Shown: in pieces, positions 1 through 10,072 of the stretch
How the letters are laid out: each line of letters opens with the position of its first letter
How positions within the stretch are numbered: position 1 is the stretch's first letter
NCBI GenBank assembly: GCA_951812575.1
Contig: OX638322.1
Location: 124,001-188,000 of the forward strand
Direction: 5' to 3'
DNA from: Candidatus Binatia bacterium
GTDB lineage: Bacteria; Desulfobacterota; Binatia; Bin18
Length of the DNA stretch: 64,000 bases
Made by a program: the position numbers and the translations under genes
Notes under the pieces: model-generated
Database searches by the model: none
What the model was told of the DNA's origin: nothing
The model's input: only the letters and a program-made list of their open reading frames with translations

Positions 1-893
1 GGGAGGGACTAGCTGCTCGCTATCTCATCGTCAACGGGGACGACTTCGGCCTATCCGCTCAGGGCAATGCCGGCATACTCCACGCCCATCAGCACGGCAT
101 TCTGACCAATACCAGCCTCATGGTCACGGCTCCGGCCTGGGAGGAAGCGGTCGAGCTTGCCCGCTCGACACAAAGCCTCGGGGTTGGACTGCACGTGACC
201 TTAGTCCAGGGGCGGGCCGTTCTCTCCAAACAGCACCTCCGCGCGATCATCGACAGCGAGGGGAATTTTGCCCACGATCCAACCCGGGCCGGGGTGCAGT
301 ATTATTTCTCCCGGCGGGCGCGGGAAGAAATCCGGGTCGAGTGCCGAGCCCAGCTTGAACGTTTTCTGGAAACGGGACTACTCCTGTCCCATATTGATGG
401 ACATCTCAATATCCATATGCACCCGGTCGTTATGGACACTCTCCTGGCGCTCGCACAGGAATACCATATTCCGGCCATGCGCCTGACCCGAGAAGACCTG
501 ACGACCAGCCTGATGCTCGATCCGCGCCACGTTTTGAGGAAACGCTGGGAATCCTTTGTCTTTACATCTCTTGCCCGGACGACAGAAAAGAAGCTGCATA
601 ATACTTTTATTCCCCACCCGGATCATCTGTTTGGCCTGCATCAAAGTGGCGCTGTGGATGAATCTTACCTGCTCGGCCTGCTTCCGCGACTCCAAGCCGG
701 CGTAACGGAGTTGTACTGCCATCCGGCCCGCCTACCCTGTCCTGAGACCGAACGGTGGACGCCAACCTATCGCAGAGATGTTGAGCTTGCGGCCCTCACG
801 AGTCCGACGGTGCGAGCGGCAGCCGCGGAAGAGAATATCCGGTTCGTTAATTACCGTGATCTCCCGTCGCTTCGTATAGGCGCGAGGGATTAA
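1..893 (+). CDS. hpnK: HpnK hopanoid-associated deacetylase (YdjC/ChbG family), 5' end outside window
   Basis: The frame is open from the first bases of the window, so the gene starts upstream and the first ATG at 120 is internal. The visible N-terminus carries NGDDFGLS, the metal-binding motif of YdjC/ChbG carbohydrate deacetylases, followed by HIDGHLNIHMHP, the His-rich metal site. Family knowledge: HpnK removes the acetyl group from GlcNAc-bacteriohopanetetrol, giving the glucosaminyl hopanoid. The neighbour hpnI makes its substrate and hpnJ uses its product. The stop (TAA at 891-893) overlaps the hpnI stop by three bases in a convergent arrangement. Identity rests on both motif and context. 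Confidence 0.9.
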   Translation, partial: EGLAARYLIVNGDDFGLSAQGNAGILHAHQHGILTNTSLMVTAPAWEEAVELARSTQSLGVGLHVTLVQGRAVLSKQHLRAIIDSEGNFAHDPTRAGVQYYFSRRAREEIRVECRAQLERFLETGLLLSHIDGHLNIHMHPVVMDTLLALAQEYHIPAMRLTREDLTTSLMLDPRHVLRKRWESFVFTSLARTTEKKLHNTFIPHPDHLFGLHQSGAVDESYLLGLLPRLQAGVTELYCHPARLPCPETERWTPTYRRDVELAALTSPTVRAAAAEENIRFVNYRDLPSLRIGARD

Positions 894-2032
894 CCGACGC
901 GAACCATTCGCCCGTCTTTCTGGAGCCGGAAGGTATACTCTCGCCAGCGGACCGTGTTGCCCCACAGGCTGGCACACCAGACAATAAAAGAGAGCGGGTC
1001 CGTGAGGAGGGTCAGCAGAATAGCGGGACGCGGCAGCGTCGATTGCAGAAAGGCAGTGTTCATCAGCGCAGCGGTCAGGAGGCGGACTGCTATGACACTG
1101 AGGGCGAGCACGGTCATCTCGAAAGACGACCAAAAACAGAGCAGACTCACATAGGCCCAGACCGTGCCAAACGTCACAACCGTACTAATATAGCCGCCGG
1201 GACGACAGTTTCGTTGCGTTCTCGCCCAGCGCAACTGATGGGAAAATAACCCGCGCAGCGAGCCCGCATCGGGACGGGTTTCAACAACGGTGGGCAGAAC
1301 CCGCAACCGATACCCGGCCTGACTAATGAGATACCCCAGGTAATAGTCATCCGCCAGATAATCGGACAGCCTGGCAAATCCCCCAATAGCGTCGAGGCAG
1401 GCGCGTTTGAGCGCCATGGTTGCGCCGAAGGCATACGCGGGCCGTTCGACCTGGCTGCCAATCACGACCTGGGTGGTAAACGTCGTGTTGATCATGAGCG
1501 ATTCCAGCAGGGCCGGCAGGGGCTGTCCGGAACCACCACGGTACACACAGGTGACCAGGCCTGTTTCCGCCTGCGTTAAGGGCGGGATAATTGCCCGCAA
1601 GTAATCGGGCTCAACACAGACATCACTGTCGGTAATGACGAGATAGTCATACTTCATCTGTGGCGTCAGATGGTGCAGGGTGCTGACCTTATAATTGGTC
1701 CCGATCACAGCAGACGCAACAACCAGAGTGATATCGCACTGGGGAAAATCGTGCTGCACTTTCTTGACAATGGCCACCGCCGGGTCATTAGGGTCGCGGA
1801 CGCCACACAGGATTTGAAAGGTCGGGTAATCGAGTCGACAAAAGCTCGCCAGACTGTCGTACAAATCGGGCGGTGCGCCTTTGAGCGGCTTGAGAATAGT
1901 AACTGAGGGAAGGGCCGTACCAAGGGCCGGACGCGGACGGAAAAAACGCCACGCCGCATAGATACTGAAAAGATAATAGACCAGGGCAATGCACAGCAGG
2001 CCAGCCAGGAACCAGAGAGCGAGAAAGGACAT
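890..2032 (-). CDS. hpnI: HpnI hopanoid-associated glycosyltransferase
   Basis: This 380-residue membrane glycosyltransferase (GT2) has an N-terminal transmembrane helix (about 5-28), a catalytic domain with the DSDVCVEPDYL metal/nucleotide-sugar motif, the acceptor-loop signature ADDYYLGY, and a HQLRWART motif of the QxxRW type. Three further C-terminal hydrophobic segments follow. The layout matches ceramide-glucosyltransferase-like HpnI, which is known to add GlcNAc to bacteriohopanetetrol at the inner membrane. It lies next to hpnJ (about 40 bp, same strand) and convergent to hpnK, so the three composite-hopanoid genes are together. Confidence 0.88.
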   Translation of the reverse strand: MSFLALWFLAGLLCIALVYYLFSIYAAWRFFRPRPALGTALPSVTILKPLKGAPPDLYDSLASFCRLDYPTFQILCGVRDPNDPAVAIVKKVQHDFPQCDITLVVASAVIGTNYKVSTLHHLTPQMKYDYLVITDSDVCVEPDYLRAIIPPLTQAETGLVTCVYRGGSGQPLPALLESLMINTTFTTQVVIGSQVERPAYAFGATMALKRACLDAIGGFARLSDYLADDYYLGYLISQAGYRLRVLPTVVETRPDAGSLRGLFSHQLRWARTQRNCRPGGYISTVVTFGTVWAYVSLLCFWSSFEMTVLALSVIAVRLLTAALMNTAFLQSTLPRPAILLTLLTDPLSFIVWCASLWGNTVRWREYTFRLQKDGRMVRVG

Positions 2033-2071
2033 GGCTCAGACACAGTCTCCTCCCGGTTGGGAGGAGACGTA

Positions 2072-3514
2072 TTAGGCGGCCGCAGAAGACGTGGTGCTCA
2101 TCTCCCGCCGTTTCCGCATGGTGCGGAAAAAATCTTTGCCTTCCTGCCACATGCGTTTCCGCTCCTCGGGATCACGCGCCATCTTTTTTACGGCTTTGAA
2201 GATGTAACGTGGGCGGAGGTAGTACGAGCGATAAAATTTCTCAACCGTTTCAAAAATTTCTTCTCCGGACAGGTTGGGATAGTTGATCACGCACTGCTGA
2301 TAACCCGACTCGCCCACCATATCCTCGGCCTTGATATAGCCGTTGTCGAGGGCGAAATCGTAAAAGGCGGTGCCAGGATAGGGGGAAGCCAGAGAGACCT
2401 GAATGGTTTCCGGATTCATCTCCCGAGCGAAACGCATGGTCTCCTGCATGGTCTCACGGGTTTCTCCCGGCAGGCCCAAAATAAAGGTGCCGTGGATCAG
2501 AATGCCAAGCTTGTGGCAGTCCCGAGTAAAACGCCGCGAGGTTTCGAGGGCCACGCCTTTTTTAATATTTTTGAGAATGGCCGCATTCCCGGACTCATAG
2601 CCGACCACAAACAGCCGCAGCCCGCCGTCTTTCAGCACCTTGAGGGTCTCGTAGTCAACATTGCCACGCGCGTTGGTGGACCAGCACAGGCCGAGGGCGC
2701 CCATCCTTTTTGCGATCTCGCGCGCCCGTTTCGGGTCGGCGGTAAACGTATCGTCATCAAAAAAGACCTCTTTCATACCGGGAAAGAGGCGCTTCATTTC
2801 CTGCACTTCCTCAATGACATTGCCCACTGAGCGGGTGCGGTAGGAATGGCCGGTGGTCACCTGCGGCCACAGACAAAACGTGCAGCGTGCCGGACAGCCC
2901 CGGCCGGTGTACAGCGACACATACGGATACTGGCAATACGGGCTGTTATACTTGCGGAAGTCCAAATCACGGTCATAAATCTGGGTAACAAAGGGCAACT
3001 GGTCGAGTTCTTCGTTGGTGAGCGTCGAACGTTCAAGGTTGTGATGGATCTGTCCATCCTGGCGATAGCTGATGCCGCGAATGTCCTTCCAATCCCATCC
3101 CTCGGCAACCTCTTTCATGGAGTAGTCAAACTCTTTGCGCGCGACAATATCGATGGCTTCCGAGATCTGTAAGGTCCCCTCCGGCTCAGCCGTGGCCTGA
3201 CCGCCTACAAACGCGATGCGGCAGTCCGGATTTTTTTCTTTGATCAGTTCCGCGGTCTGCGCGTCCAATTTCACCGACGGCGTACTGGTGTGCAGCACAA
3301 CAAAATCGTACTCTTTGGCGATCTCAACGGTCTGCGCCTGATTCAGCCCTTCGGGCGGCGCGTCCAGCACGCGGCTGTTCTCGATCATGCCGGCCGGATA
3401 ACACAGCCAGGTCGGATACCAGAACGACCAGACCTCACGAGTCGCCTGATAGCGGGAGCCTGCTCCCCCATCGAAATTTTCATATGCAGGCGGATTCAAA
3501 AACAATGTACGCAT
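2072..3514 (-). CDS. hpnJ: HpnJ radical SAM hopanoid-associated protein
   Basis: About 480 residues. The N-terminal half is a B12-binding-like domain. The radical SAM cluster GRGCPARCTFCLWPQ has the three cysteines spaced CxxxCxxC. Family knowledge: HpnJ acts on glucosaminyl-bacteriohopanetetrol to form the cyclitol ether head group. I chose the ATG at 3514 (protein begins MRTLFLNPP) because AAGGAGA lies about 10 bases upstream and HpnJ proteins start this way; a longer TTG-initiated reading to 3541 exists but lacks a site. It is probably co-transcribed with hpnI and divergent from the receptor array. Confidence 0.9.
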   Translation of the reverse strand: MRTLFLNPPAYENFDGGAGSRYQATREVWSFWYPTWLCYPAGMIENSRVLDAPPEGLNQAQTVEIAKEYDFVVLHTSTPSVKLDAQTAELIKEKNPDCRIAFVGGQATAEPEGTLQISEAIDIVARKEFDYSMKEVAEGWDWKDIRGISYRQDGQIHHNLERSTLTNEELDQLPFVTQIYDRDLDFRKYNSPYCQYPYVSLYTGRGCPARCTFCLWPQVTTGHSYRTRSVGNVIEEVQEMKRLFPGMKEVFFDDDTFTADPKRAREIAKRMGALGLCWSTNARGNVDYETLKVLKDGGLRLFVVGYESGNAAILKNIKKGVALETSRRFTRDCHKLGILIHGTFILGLPGETRETMQETMRFAREMNPETIQVSLASPYPGTAFYDFALDNGYIKAEDMVGESGYQQCVINYPNLSGEEIFETVEKFYRSYYLRPRYIFKAVKKMARDPEERKRMWQEGKDFFRTMRKRREMSTTSSAAA

Positions 3515-3811
3515 GCGTGCATCTCTCCTTCCCCGCCGCAACCCTCACGGGCGCGCCGGTTCTGCCGAAGGCATGTATTATACATAGGAAAGGAAGGAAA
3601 GCGAGTAGTGTTTCACACAGCAGCTTCCTCTGAGTTGGGGTAAGGGACAATAGGCATGTTCTCCGGTAGGCAGACCGAGCCACCTGCGAGAAGGACTGTA
3701 AACCGAAGTATGCTCGACCGGCCTTTCTCGGACGTGTATATTCGGTATACAGCCTGGATCCATGCACGGTGTACGTGTAGATAGAGAAAAAATTATGAAG
3801 GGGAAAGCAGT
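3515..3811. promoter_or_regulatory. divergent promoter region between hpnJ and the receptor array, with two dyads
   Basis: This stretch of about 300 bases separates divergent hpnJ and the first receptor gene and has no convincing gene. It contains a perfect 13-base dyad ATGTATTATACAT (3573-3585) and an inverted repeat GTATA-TTCGG-TATAC (3736-3750). Either could be an operator. No clear sigma-70 boxes were assigned. Confidence 0.35.
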
Positions 3812-6541
3812 ATGAGCAAACTCAAATGGTGGCAGCCCTATCTTCTCGCAAGTGTATTAGCCTTGACGGGAGCATCTGTGGTCGGAGCGCAAGAGGCGGA
3901 GCCGCAGGCGCCAGCCGAAGCGCAAGACACGCAGCCGCAAGAGCAGGTTCTGGAACTCGGCGAACTCAGGGTGGTCGGCTCCCGCGTGGCGGGCCGCTCG
4001 GCCCAGGAGTCCGCAGTGCCAGTGGACATCATTCAAGGGGAAGACTTGCAGACCTACGGCATCCGGGACATGGACTCGCTGCTGTCCGCGACCGTACCTT
4101 CCTATAACGTCGGCCAGGAGCCGATCAGCGATGAGGCCACCTTTGTTCGGCCGGCCACGCTGCGCGGTCTGCCGCCGGACTCCACCCTGGTTCTGGTCAA
4201 TGGTAAACGCCGCCACCGAGGGTCGGTGATCAACTTCCTGGGTTCCCCGAATTCCAGAGGGTCACAGGGGGCCGACATTTCCACTATCCCGTCCATTGCC
4301 TTGGAACGCGTCGAGGTTCTGCGCGACGGGGCCGCGGCCCAGTACGGTTCAGATGCCATTGCCGGCGTGCTGAACTTCAAGCTCAGGGAAGACACCGAGG
4401 GCCTGACGGTCCAGACGAGCTACGGCCAGAACTACCACGGCGACGGCGACAAGGTGAACGTGGCCGCCAACCTGGGCGTTCCGTTGACCGATCGTGGCTT
4501 TGCCAACTTCAGCTTTGAGTTCACCAATGTGGACGAAACCAGCCGTAGCGTGCAGCGCAGCGATGCCCGGGGCTTGATCGAGGCTGGCAACATGGATGTG
4601 CGCCGGCCCGCAGCGCAGATCTGGGGGGCGCCCGAAATTCAGTACGACTACAAATTTTTCGGCAACCTCGGGTTGGATTTGGAGGAGATCAACAGCCGCC
4701 TATATGCGTTTGGTAACTATGCCGAGCGCAAGGTCGAGGGCGGCTTCTACTTCCGCAATCCTCATACCCGGACCGGCGTGTTCAAGGGAGGCGTTTATAA
4801 TAACAGGGACAATACACCAGATATGCGCCCCTCTGGTTTGTCGGATGATGAAAACGACGACCGCATCGAGGCAGGCGTCAAAAGCGGTGAATTATACAGA
4901 TCGGTCAAGGTAATCGACCTGTCGCACGATGGCAGATCTGGCGGCTGCCGTGACATTCCTATCCGCGGCAACGTTCCCCAGTTTGGGGAAGTCGCCGGTA
5001 ACGGCCCGGACTGCTTTTCGTTCATTGATCGCTTTCCGGGTGGCTTTACGCCCCGCTTCGGCGGCTACGTGCAGGACTGGAGCATCGCCTTTGGCCTGAC
5101 CGGAGACCTGGAGAGCGAATACTCGCTGCTCAACGGCTGGTACTACGATGTGAGTGCCTACTTCGGTGAGAACAGCGTTGACTATTTCATGATCAATACC
5201 ATCAACCCGCAGTTGGCCGATATGCGAACGGCCATCCCGACCGAGTACCGGCCCGGCGGCGTCTCCCAGTCCGAGAAGACGTTTAATCTGGATATTGCCA
5301 AACCGTTTGATGTCGGTATCTTCTACTCCGACCTGAACATGGCGTTCGGGTTCGAGTACCACATCGAAGAGTACGAGGTGAAACTCGGCGGCGAAAACTC
5401 CTGGTCCGCCGACTTCGACCGATTCGGCCCGCAGGGGCTTGGCGTCGGCTCGAACGGGTTTACCGGATTCGGCCCCGGCATCATCGGCGATTACCAACGG
5501 AACAACTACGCCCTGTATATGGACCTGGAAGCCGAAGTGATTAAAAATGTGACCCTTGGCGTGGCCGGGCGGTACGAAAACTTTGACAAGCCGATCGGCG
5601 AGTCCCTCAATGGAAAGGTGTCGGCCAGGTGGCAGGTGCTGGAGATGCTGGCCATGCGCGGTGCGGTCAGCTCCGGTTTCCGCGCTCCAACCCCCGGCCA
5701 GGCCAATGTGAATAAGGTGACCACGGCCTTTGACGCGGGCGAGTTAAGGGATGAAGGCACGATCCCGGCGTATCATCCGGCCGCGGCCTTCTTCGGTGCC
5801 AAAGAACTGACCCCGGAAAAATCCGTCAACTACTCGGCGGGTTTTGTCTTCAACCTGGCTGATGTCGATGTGACCGTCGACTACTACCGTATCAAGATGC
5901 AGGACCGTATCGCGCGCAGCAGCTCATTTGATGTCGCGGAGGAGTTGTCCAATAGGGGCATTACGAGGGCGGAATTCGACGCGGCGGTCGGGCCGAACCA
6001 GATCTCGTTGCTGCGGTTCTATACCAACGATTTTGACACCACCACCCAGGGTGTTGACGTGGTGGCTACCTATCCGCTGCAATCGATTGCCGGCTTCACC
6101 CAGTTCACGCTGGTCGCGAACTGGAACAAGACCGAGGTGGACAGCCGCACCCCGGAGTTCATTGATGATCAACTCGTGCGTCAACTGGAAGAGGGCCTGC
6201 CGCAGTTCCGCTTCTCGCTGACGGCCGACCATAACTGGGGGCCGTGGCGCTTCCTGTCCCGGCTGTACTACTACGACCGCTTCCGCGACTACCCGACGGA
6301 TGATGACGAAGCAGGCTTCAACGCCGGCGAGCGCTTTCTGGTGGATATGGAACTCTCGTACACCTTCCTGAACCTGCCGTTCATGGAGGCCGCTACCTTC
6401 GCCGCCGGCGCGGAAAACCTGTTCGACCAATATCCGCGCAGAAACCCGAGAGGGCCCGATGCCGGCCTGAAATACCCGGAAACCTCGCCCTACGGCTTCA
6501 ACGGCGGGTTCTACTACCTGCGAGCCGGGTTTGAGTTCTAA
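3812..6541 (+). CDS. TonB-dependent outer-membrane receptor 1
   Basis: 909 residues. A signal peptide (about 1-26, ending VVGA) is followed by an acidic, Gln/Pro-rich linker, a plug domain (about 55-195, with QGEDLQTYGIRDMDSLLSA and RVEVLRDGAAAQYGSDAIAG) and a long 22-strand-type barrel ending in a C-terminal Phe (RAGFEF), the outer-membrane assembly signal. FDTTTQGVDVVATY near the end is typical of siderophore-type receptors. GGGGAAA precedes the ATG. It is the first of four close paralogues on one strand. The ligand is unknown; iron chelates, sugars or lipids are all possible. A strong terminator follows, so it may be transcribed separately from the rest. Confidence 0.93.
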   Translation: MSKLKWWQPYLLASVLALTGASVVGAQEAEPQAPAEAQDTQPQEQVLELGELRVVGSRVAGRSAQESAVPVDIIQGEDLQTYGIRDMDSLLSATVPSYNVGQEPISDEATFVRPATLRGLPPDSTLVLVNGKRRHRGSVINFLGSPNSRGSQGADISTIPSIALERVEVLRDGAAAQYGSDAIAGVLNFKLREDTEGLTVQTSYGQNYHGDGDKVNVAANLGVPLTDRGFANFSFEFTNVDETSRSVQRSDARGLIEAGNMDVRRPAAQIWGAPEIQYDYKFFGNLGLDLEEINSRLYAFGNYAERKVEGGFYFRNPHTRTGVFKGGVYNNRDNTPDMRPSGLSDDENDDRIEAGVKSGELYRSVKVIDLSHDGRSGGCRDIPIRGNVPQFGEVAGNGPDCFSFIDRFPGGFTPRFGGYVQDWSIAFGLTGDLESEYSLLNGWYYDVSAYFGENSVDYFMINTINPQLADMRTAIPTEYRPGGVSQSEKTFNLDIAKPFDVGIFYSDLNMAFGFEYHIEEYEVKLGGENSWSADFDRFGPQGLGVGSNGFTGFGPGIIGDYQRNNYALYMDLEAEVIKNVTLGVAGRYENFDKPIGESLNGKVSARWQVLEMLAMRGAVSSGFRAPTPGQANVNKVTTAFDAGELRDEGTIPAYHPAAAFFGAKELTPEKSVNYSAGFVFNLADVDVTVDYYRIKMQDRIARSSSFDVAEELSNRGITRAEFDAAVGPNQISLLRFYTNDFDTTTQGVDVVATYPLQSIAGFTQFTLVANWNKTEVDSRTPEFIDDQLVRQLEEGLPQFRFSLTADHNWGPWRFLSRLYYYDRFRDYPTDDDEAGFNAGERFLVDMELSYTFLNLPFMEAATFAAGAENLFDQYPRRNPRGPDAGLKYPETSPYGFNGGFYYLRAGFEF

Positions 6542-6570
6542 GCACGGTCTGACGAGCATAGCTGCGATGA

Positions 6571-6602
6571 GGGGGGCGGGTTCATACCTGCCCCCCTTTT
6601 AT
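6571..6602 (+). terminator. rho-independent terminator after receptor 1
   Basis: A ten-base-pair GC stem (6571-6580 with 6587-6596, one G-T wobble) with a six-base loop is followed by TTTTATTGTT. It lies 30 bases after the receptor 1 stop. Confidence 0.85.
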
Positions 6603-6750
6603 TGTTGTCAGGTTTCTATCCCCTCCTTTACCCCCTCCTTTTTAAGAGGTAATGCAAAAGAGCGGGTTCTTGCCGGTCAGACAGCAACAGTTGTGCGAGG
6701 GCCTGTTGAGATGCAGCGCATGTCTGGGGGACAAGAAAGGAAGGGCAGCG

Positions 6751-9378
6751 ATGAAGAAAGCGGGAATGCGAATATATGGCTTGACGGTCGCTCTGGTCTT
6801 CAGCGTGGGAGCTGCGCCGACCGAGGCGCAGGATGTGGACCAACCAGAGCCAGTCGCAACGGCAGCGCAAGAGGCAGAGCCGCCAGAAGAAGTCGTAGAA
6901 CTCGGAGAACTCCAGGTGGTTGGCTCCCGCGTGGCGGGTCGCTCGGCTCAGGATTCACTGGTACCGGTAGACATCATTCAGGGCGAAGACTTGCAGACTT
7001 ACGGCATCCGGGACATGGACTCGCTGCTGTCCGCCACCGTGCCCTCCTATAACGTCAACCAGCAACCCATCAGTGACGCTGCCACGCTCGTTCGTCCGGC
7101 CAACCTGCGCGGGTTACCATCCGACTCCACTCTGGTGCTGGTCAACGGCAAACGTCGCCACCGGGCGTCCGTCATTACCTTCCTGGGAGGCGGTGTTTCG
7201 GACGGCTCTCAGGCTCCCGACGTTTCCGTTATTCCCGCCATTGCGTTGGATAGGGTGGAAGTGCTGCGCGACGGCGCTGCGGCCCAGTACGGGTCGGACG
7301 CTATTGCCGGCATCCTGAACTTCAGGCTGCGTGAAGATCGCGAGGGTTTGACGGTCCAGACCAGCTACGGACAGAACTACCACGGCGACGGCGACAAGGT
7401 GAATGTGGCCGCCAACCTCGGCCTACCGTTGACCGACAACGGCTTTGCCAACTTCAGCTTTGAGTTCACCAACGCGGATGAAACGAGCCGCAGCGTACAA
7501 CGTAATGATGCCCGGGGCTTGATTGAGGCCGGTAACGAACATGTGCGTCAGCCGGCAGCCCAGATATGGGGGGCGCCGGAGGTTCAGTACGATTACAAAT
7601 TTTTCGGCAACCTTGGCTTGGACCTGGAGGAGATCAACAGCCGTGTGTATGCCTTTGGCAATTATGCGGAGCGTAGGGTTGAGGGCGGTTTCTTCTTTCG
7701 CAACCCCAATACCCGTAGCGGGGTGTTCCGGGGCGACCCGCTCGAAGACGGGACACCCACGATCCGGGTCGCCGACCTGTCAGGTACGGGCCAAGGCTGC
7801 CCCGCCGTACCGGCGAACCCCGCGGCCGACTATACCAATGTGAGCCTGCCCGATCACTGTTTTATCTTCAACGAACGGTTTCCGGGCGGATTTACACCAC
7901 GTTTCGGTGGGGTCGTTGAGGACTGGAGCATCACTTTCGGCCTGCGCGGAGAACTGTCCGGCTTCGGCCTGGCGCTGCTCGACGGCTGGCAGTACGACGC
8001 CAGCGCCAGCTTCGGTCAGAATAGTGTCGGCTTCTTCATGCATAACACCATCAACCCCCAACTCGCCGCCATGCGTACGAACATCCCGACTTCGTATAAA
8101 CCCGGCGGCTACCGGGAGTTTGACAAGACGTTCAACTTCGATATTTCCCGACCCCTCGATGTGGGGCTGTTCTATTCGGCGTTGAATTTTGCTTTCGGGC
8201 TAGAGTACCGCGAGGAGGAATTTGAGATCGAAGCCGGCGGCAAAAACTCCTGGTATATAGACGATAGTGGACACGGGCTCGACAGTCAGGGGTTCCTCAA
8301 CGGCTCCAACGGCTTTCCCGGTTTCAGGCCGGAGATCGCCGGCACGTTCAACCGGGACAGTTATGCCGGCTATCTGGACCTGGAAGCCGAGGTGATTAAA
8401 AATTTGACCATCGGCCTCGCCGGGCGGTATGAGGATCACGACAAAATCGGCGACACGCTGAACGGCAAGGCATCCGCCCGCTGGCAGTTGCTGGAAGCTA
8501 TTGCCGTGCGTGGCTCGGTCAGCTCGGGGTTTCGCGCCCCAACCGTGGGACAGGCCAACGTCCGCAACGTCACGACTGCATTTGACGGCGGCGAACTAGC
8601 AGACCGGGCCACCCTGCCGCCGGACCATCCCATATCTGCCCTGAAAGGCGGCAAAAAGCTAAAGCCGGAAAAGTCTGTCAACTATTCGGTGGGTACGGTC
8701 TTCAACCTGGGTGACCTGAGCGTCACCGTCGACTATTACCGCATCAAGGTACAGGACCGCATCGGGCAGGCCAGTCCGCTGAGAGTGACGGCGGAGGATA
8801 TTGCCACCCTGCAGCAACAGGGTGTTGTAGATGCCAGTAGTTACCGGTTTGTGACCTTCTTCACCAACGATTTCGATACGACCACTCAGGGGGTGGACGT
8901 GGTAGCGACCTACCCACTGGAGACGGGTGTCGGGAACACCGTGTTCACCCTTGTGGGCAACTGGAACGACACCGAGATCGACAGCTTCAACCCCGACATC
9001 ATCAACAGCAATAAACAGCGCATGATTGAGGGCAACCTGCCGGAGTTCCGCTTCTCACTCATGGCCGACCACACTTGGGGGCCGTGGCGGTTCCTGACAA
9101 GGCTGCACTACTACGACGGCTTTTTCGAGGATCATGTGGGGAGCAACCTGCCCATCACTGCCGGTGACCGTTTCCTGATGGATGCGGAACTGTCGTATAC
9201 CTTCTTTAATTTGCCGTTCATGCAGACGGCCACCTTCGCCCTCGGTGCGGAAAACCTGTTTGACCAATATCCGCGCAGAAATCCTTACGCGCAGATCGTC
9301 GGCGCGAAGTACCCGGAATCCTCGCCCTACGGCTTTGGCGGCGGGTTCTACTATGTGCGGGCCGGGTTTGAGTTCTAG
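6751..9378 (+). CDS. TonB-dependent outer-membrane receptor 2
   Basis: 875 residues from the chosen ATG, which follows AAGGAAGGG and begins a normal signal peptide (MKKAGMRIYG to AQDV). An upstream in-frame ATG at 6652 would add 33 residues that do not look like a leader. Plug and barrel domains follow the same order as receptor 1, with long identical blocks (QGEDLQTYGIRDMDSLLSA, TSYGQNYHGDGDKVNVAAN) and C-terminal RAGFEF. The middle extracellular loops differ from receptor 1, as expected if the paralogues recognise different ligands. Confidence 0.92.
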   Translation: MKKAGMRIYGLTVALVFSVGAAPTEAQDVDQPEPVATAAQEAEPPEEVVELGELQVVGSRVAGRSAQDSLVPVDIIQGEDLQTYGIRDMDSLLSATVPSYNVNQQPISDAATLVRPANLRGLPSDSTLVLVNGKRRHRASVITFLGGGVSDGSQAPDVSVIPAIALDRVEVLRDGAAAQYGSDAIAGILNFRLREDREGLTVQTSYGQNYHGDGDKVNVAANLGLPLTDNGFANFSFEFTNADETSRSVQRNDARGLIEAGNEHVRQPAAQIWGAPEVQYDYKFFGNLGLDLEEINSRVYAFGNYAERRVEGGFFFRNPNTRSGVFRGDPLEDGTPTIRVADLSGTGQGCPAVPANPAADYTNVSLPDHCFIFNERFPGGFTPRFGGVVEDWSITFGLRGELSGFGLALLDGWQYDASASFGQNSVGFFMHNTINPQLAAMRTNIPTSYKPGGYREFDKTFNFDISRPLDVGLFYSALNFAFGLEYREEEFEIEAGGKNSWYIDDSGHGLDSQGFLNGSNGFPGFRPEIAGTFNRDSYAGYLDLEAEVIKNLTIGLAGRYEDHDKIGDTLNGKASARWQLLEAIAVRGSVSSGFRAPTVGQANVRNVTTAFDGGELADRATLPPDHPISALKGGKKLKPEKSVNYSVGTVFNLGDLSVTVDYYRIKVQDRIGQASPLRVTAEDIATLQQQGVVDASSYRFVTFFTNDFDTTTQGVDVVATYPLETGVGNTVFTLVGNWNDTEIDSFNPDIINSNKQRMIEGNLPEFRFSLMADHTWGPWRFLTRLHYYDGFFEDHVGSNLPITAGDRFLMDAELSYTFFNLPFMQTATFALGAENLFDQYPRRNPYAQIVGAKYPESSPYGFGGGFYYVRAGFEF

Positions 9379-9457
9379 AACGTGGGAGGTTTCTGGTACG
9401 CTGCCACTATCGTCTCAACTCTGGCTGCAATTCCGAGAACCGAGCCTTGGAGGACAT

Positions 9458-10072
9458 ATGGCCACGACCAGCCTCACGAAAGCCGAACAATCGAAAAAAA
9501 CCCGCCGGGCACTGCTGGATACGGCCCGGACCATCTTTACCACGCAGGGGTATGCGGCGGCCGCGACTGAGGAGATTGTGCGCCGGGCCGGGGTGACGCG
9601 CGGGGCGCTCTATTATCACTTTCACGATAAGTCCGCCTTGTTTGAAGCGGTCTTTGATGAAGTCCGGGGCGAGTATCTGGGGGCGCTACGGGCCGATATG
9701 GCGACGACGGAGGGCGACGCTTGGCAGCGGCTGATGACGGGGATTGAACGGTTTCTTGACCGGCTGTTGGACCCGACTGTTCGGCGCATTGTCTATATCG
9801 ACGGCCCGGCCGTGCTGGGTTGGTCGAGCGAGGAGCGCCGGGCACCGGCCATCGCCTTATTACGGGATATCTTTGAGCCGTTGATGGATGCGGGGGTCAT
9901 TGAGCGGCTGCCACTCGACGCGCTGCTGCGGCAACTCTGGGCGCTGTTCTTTCAGGCGGCCGTGGATATCGCCCAGGCAGAGGAGGGCGCCCTGGCCCTG
10001 CACGAGCGCTGGTCGTCCTGCGGCGCATCCTGCACGGGTTACGGCCGCCGGGCGCTGAGGGGACAGGACTGA
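9458..10072 (+). CDS. TetR-family regulator within the receptor array, probable 3' frameshift
   Basis: 204 residues as read. The N-terminal helix-turn-helix (about 12-60, TEEIVRRAGVTRGALYYHF) is a classic TetR DNA-binding domain, and TTGGAGGA precedes the ATG. The last 25 residues (from RWSSCGASC) do not look like a TetR C-terminus, while another frame reads ALVVLRRILHGLRPPG and stops at 10102-10104, which does. A two-base loss near 10005-10010, or a sequencing error, would explain this. The gene lies between receptors 2 and 3 on the same strand, so receptor-array control is the obvious guess. Confidence 0.85.
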   Translation: MATTSLTKAEQSKKTRRALLDTARTIFTTQGYAAAATEEIVRRAGVTRGALYYHFHDKSALFEAVFDEVRGEYLGALRADMATTEGDAWQRLMTGIERFLDRLLDPTVRRIVYIDGPAVLGWSSEERRAPAIALLRDIFEPLMDAGVIERLPLDALLRQLWALFFQAAVDIAQAEEGALALHERWSSCGASCTGYGRRALRGQD

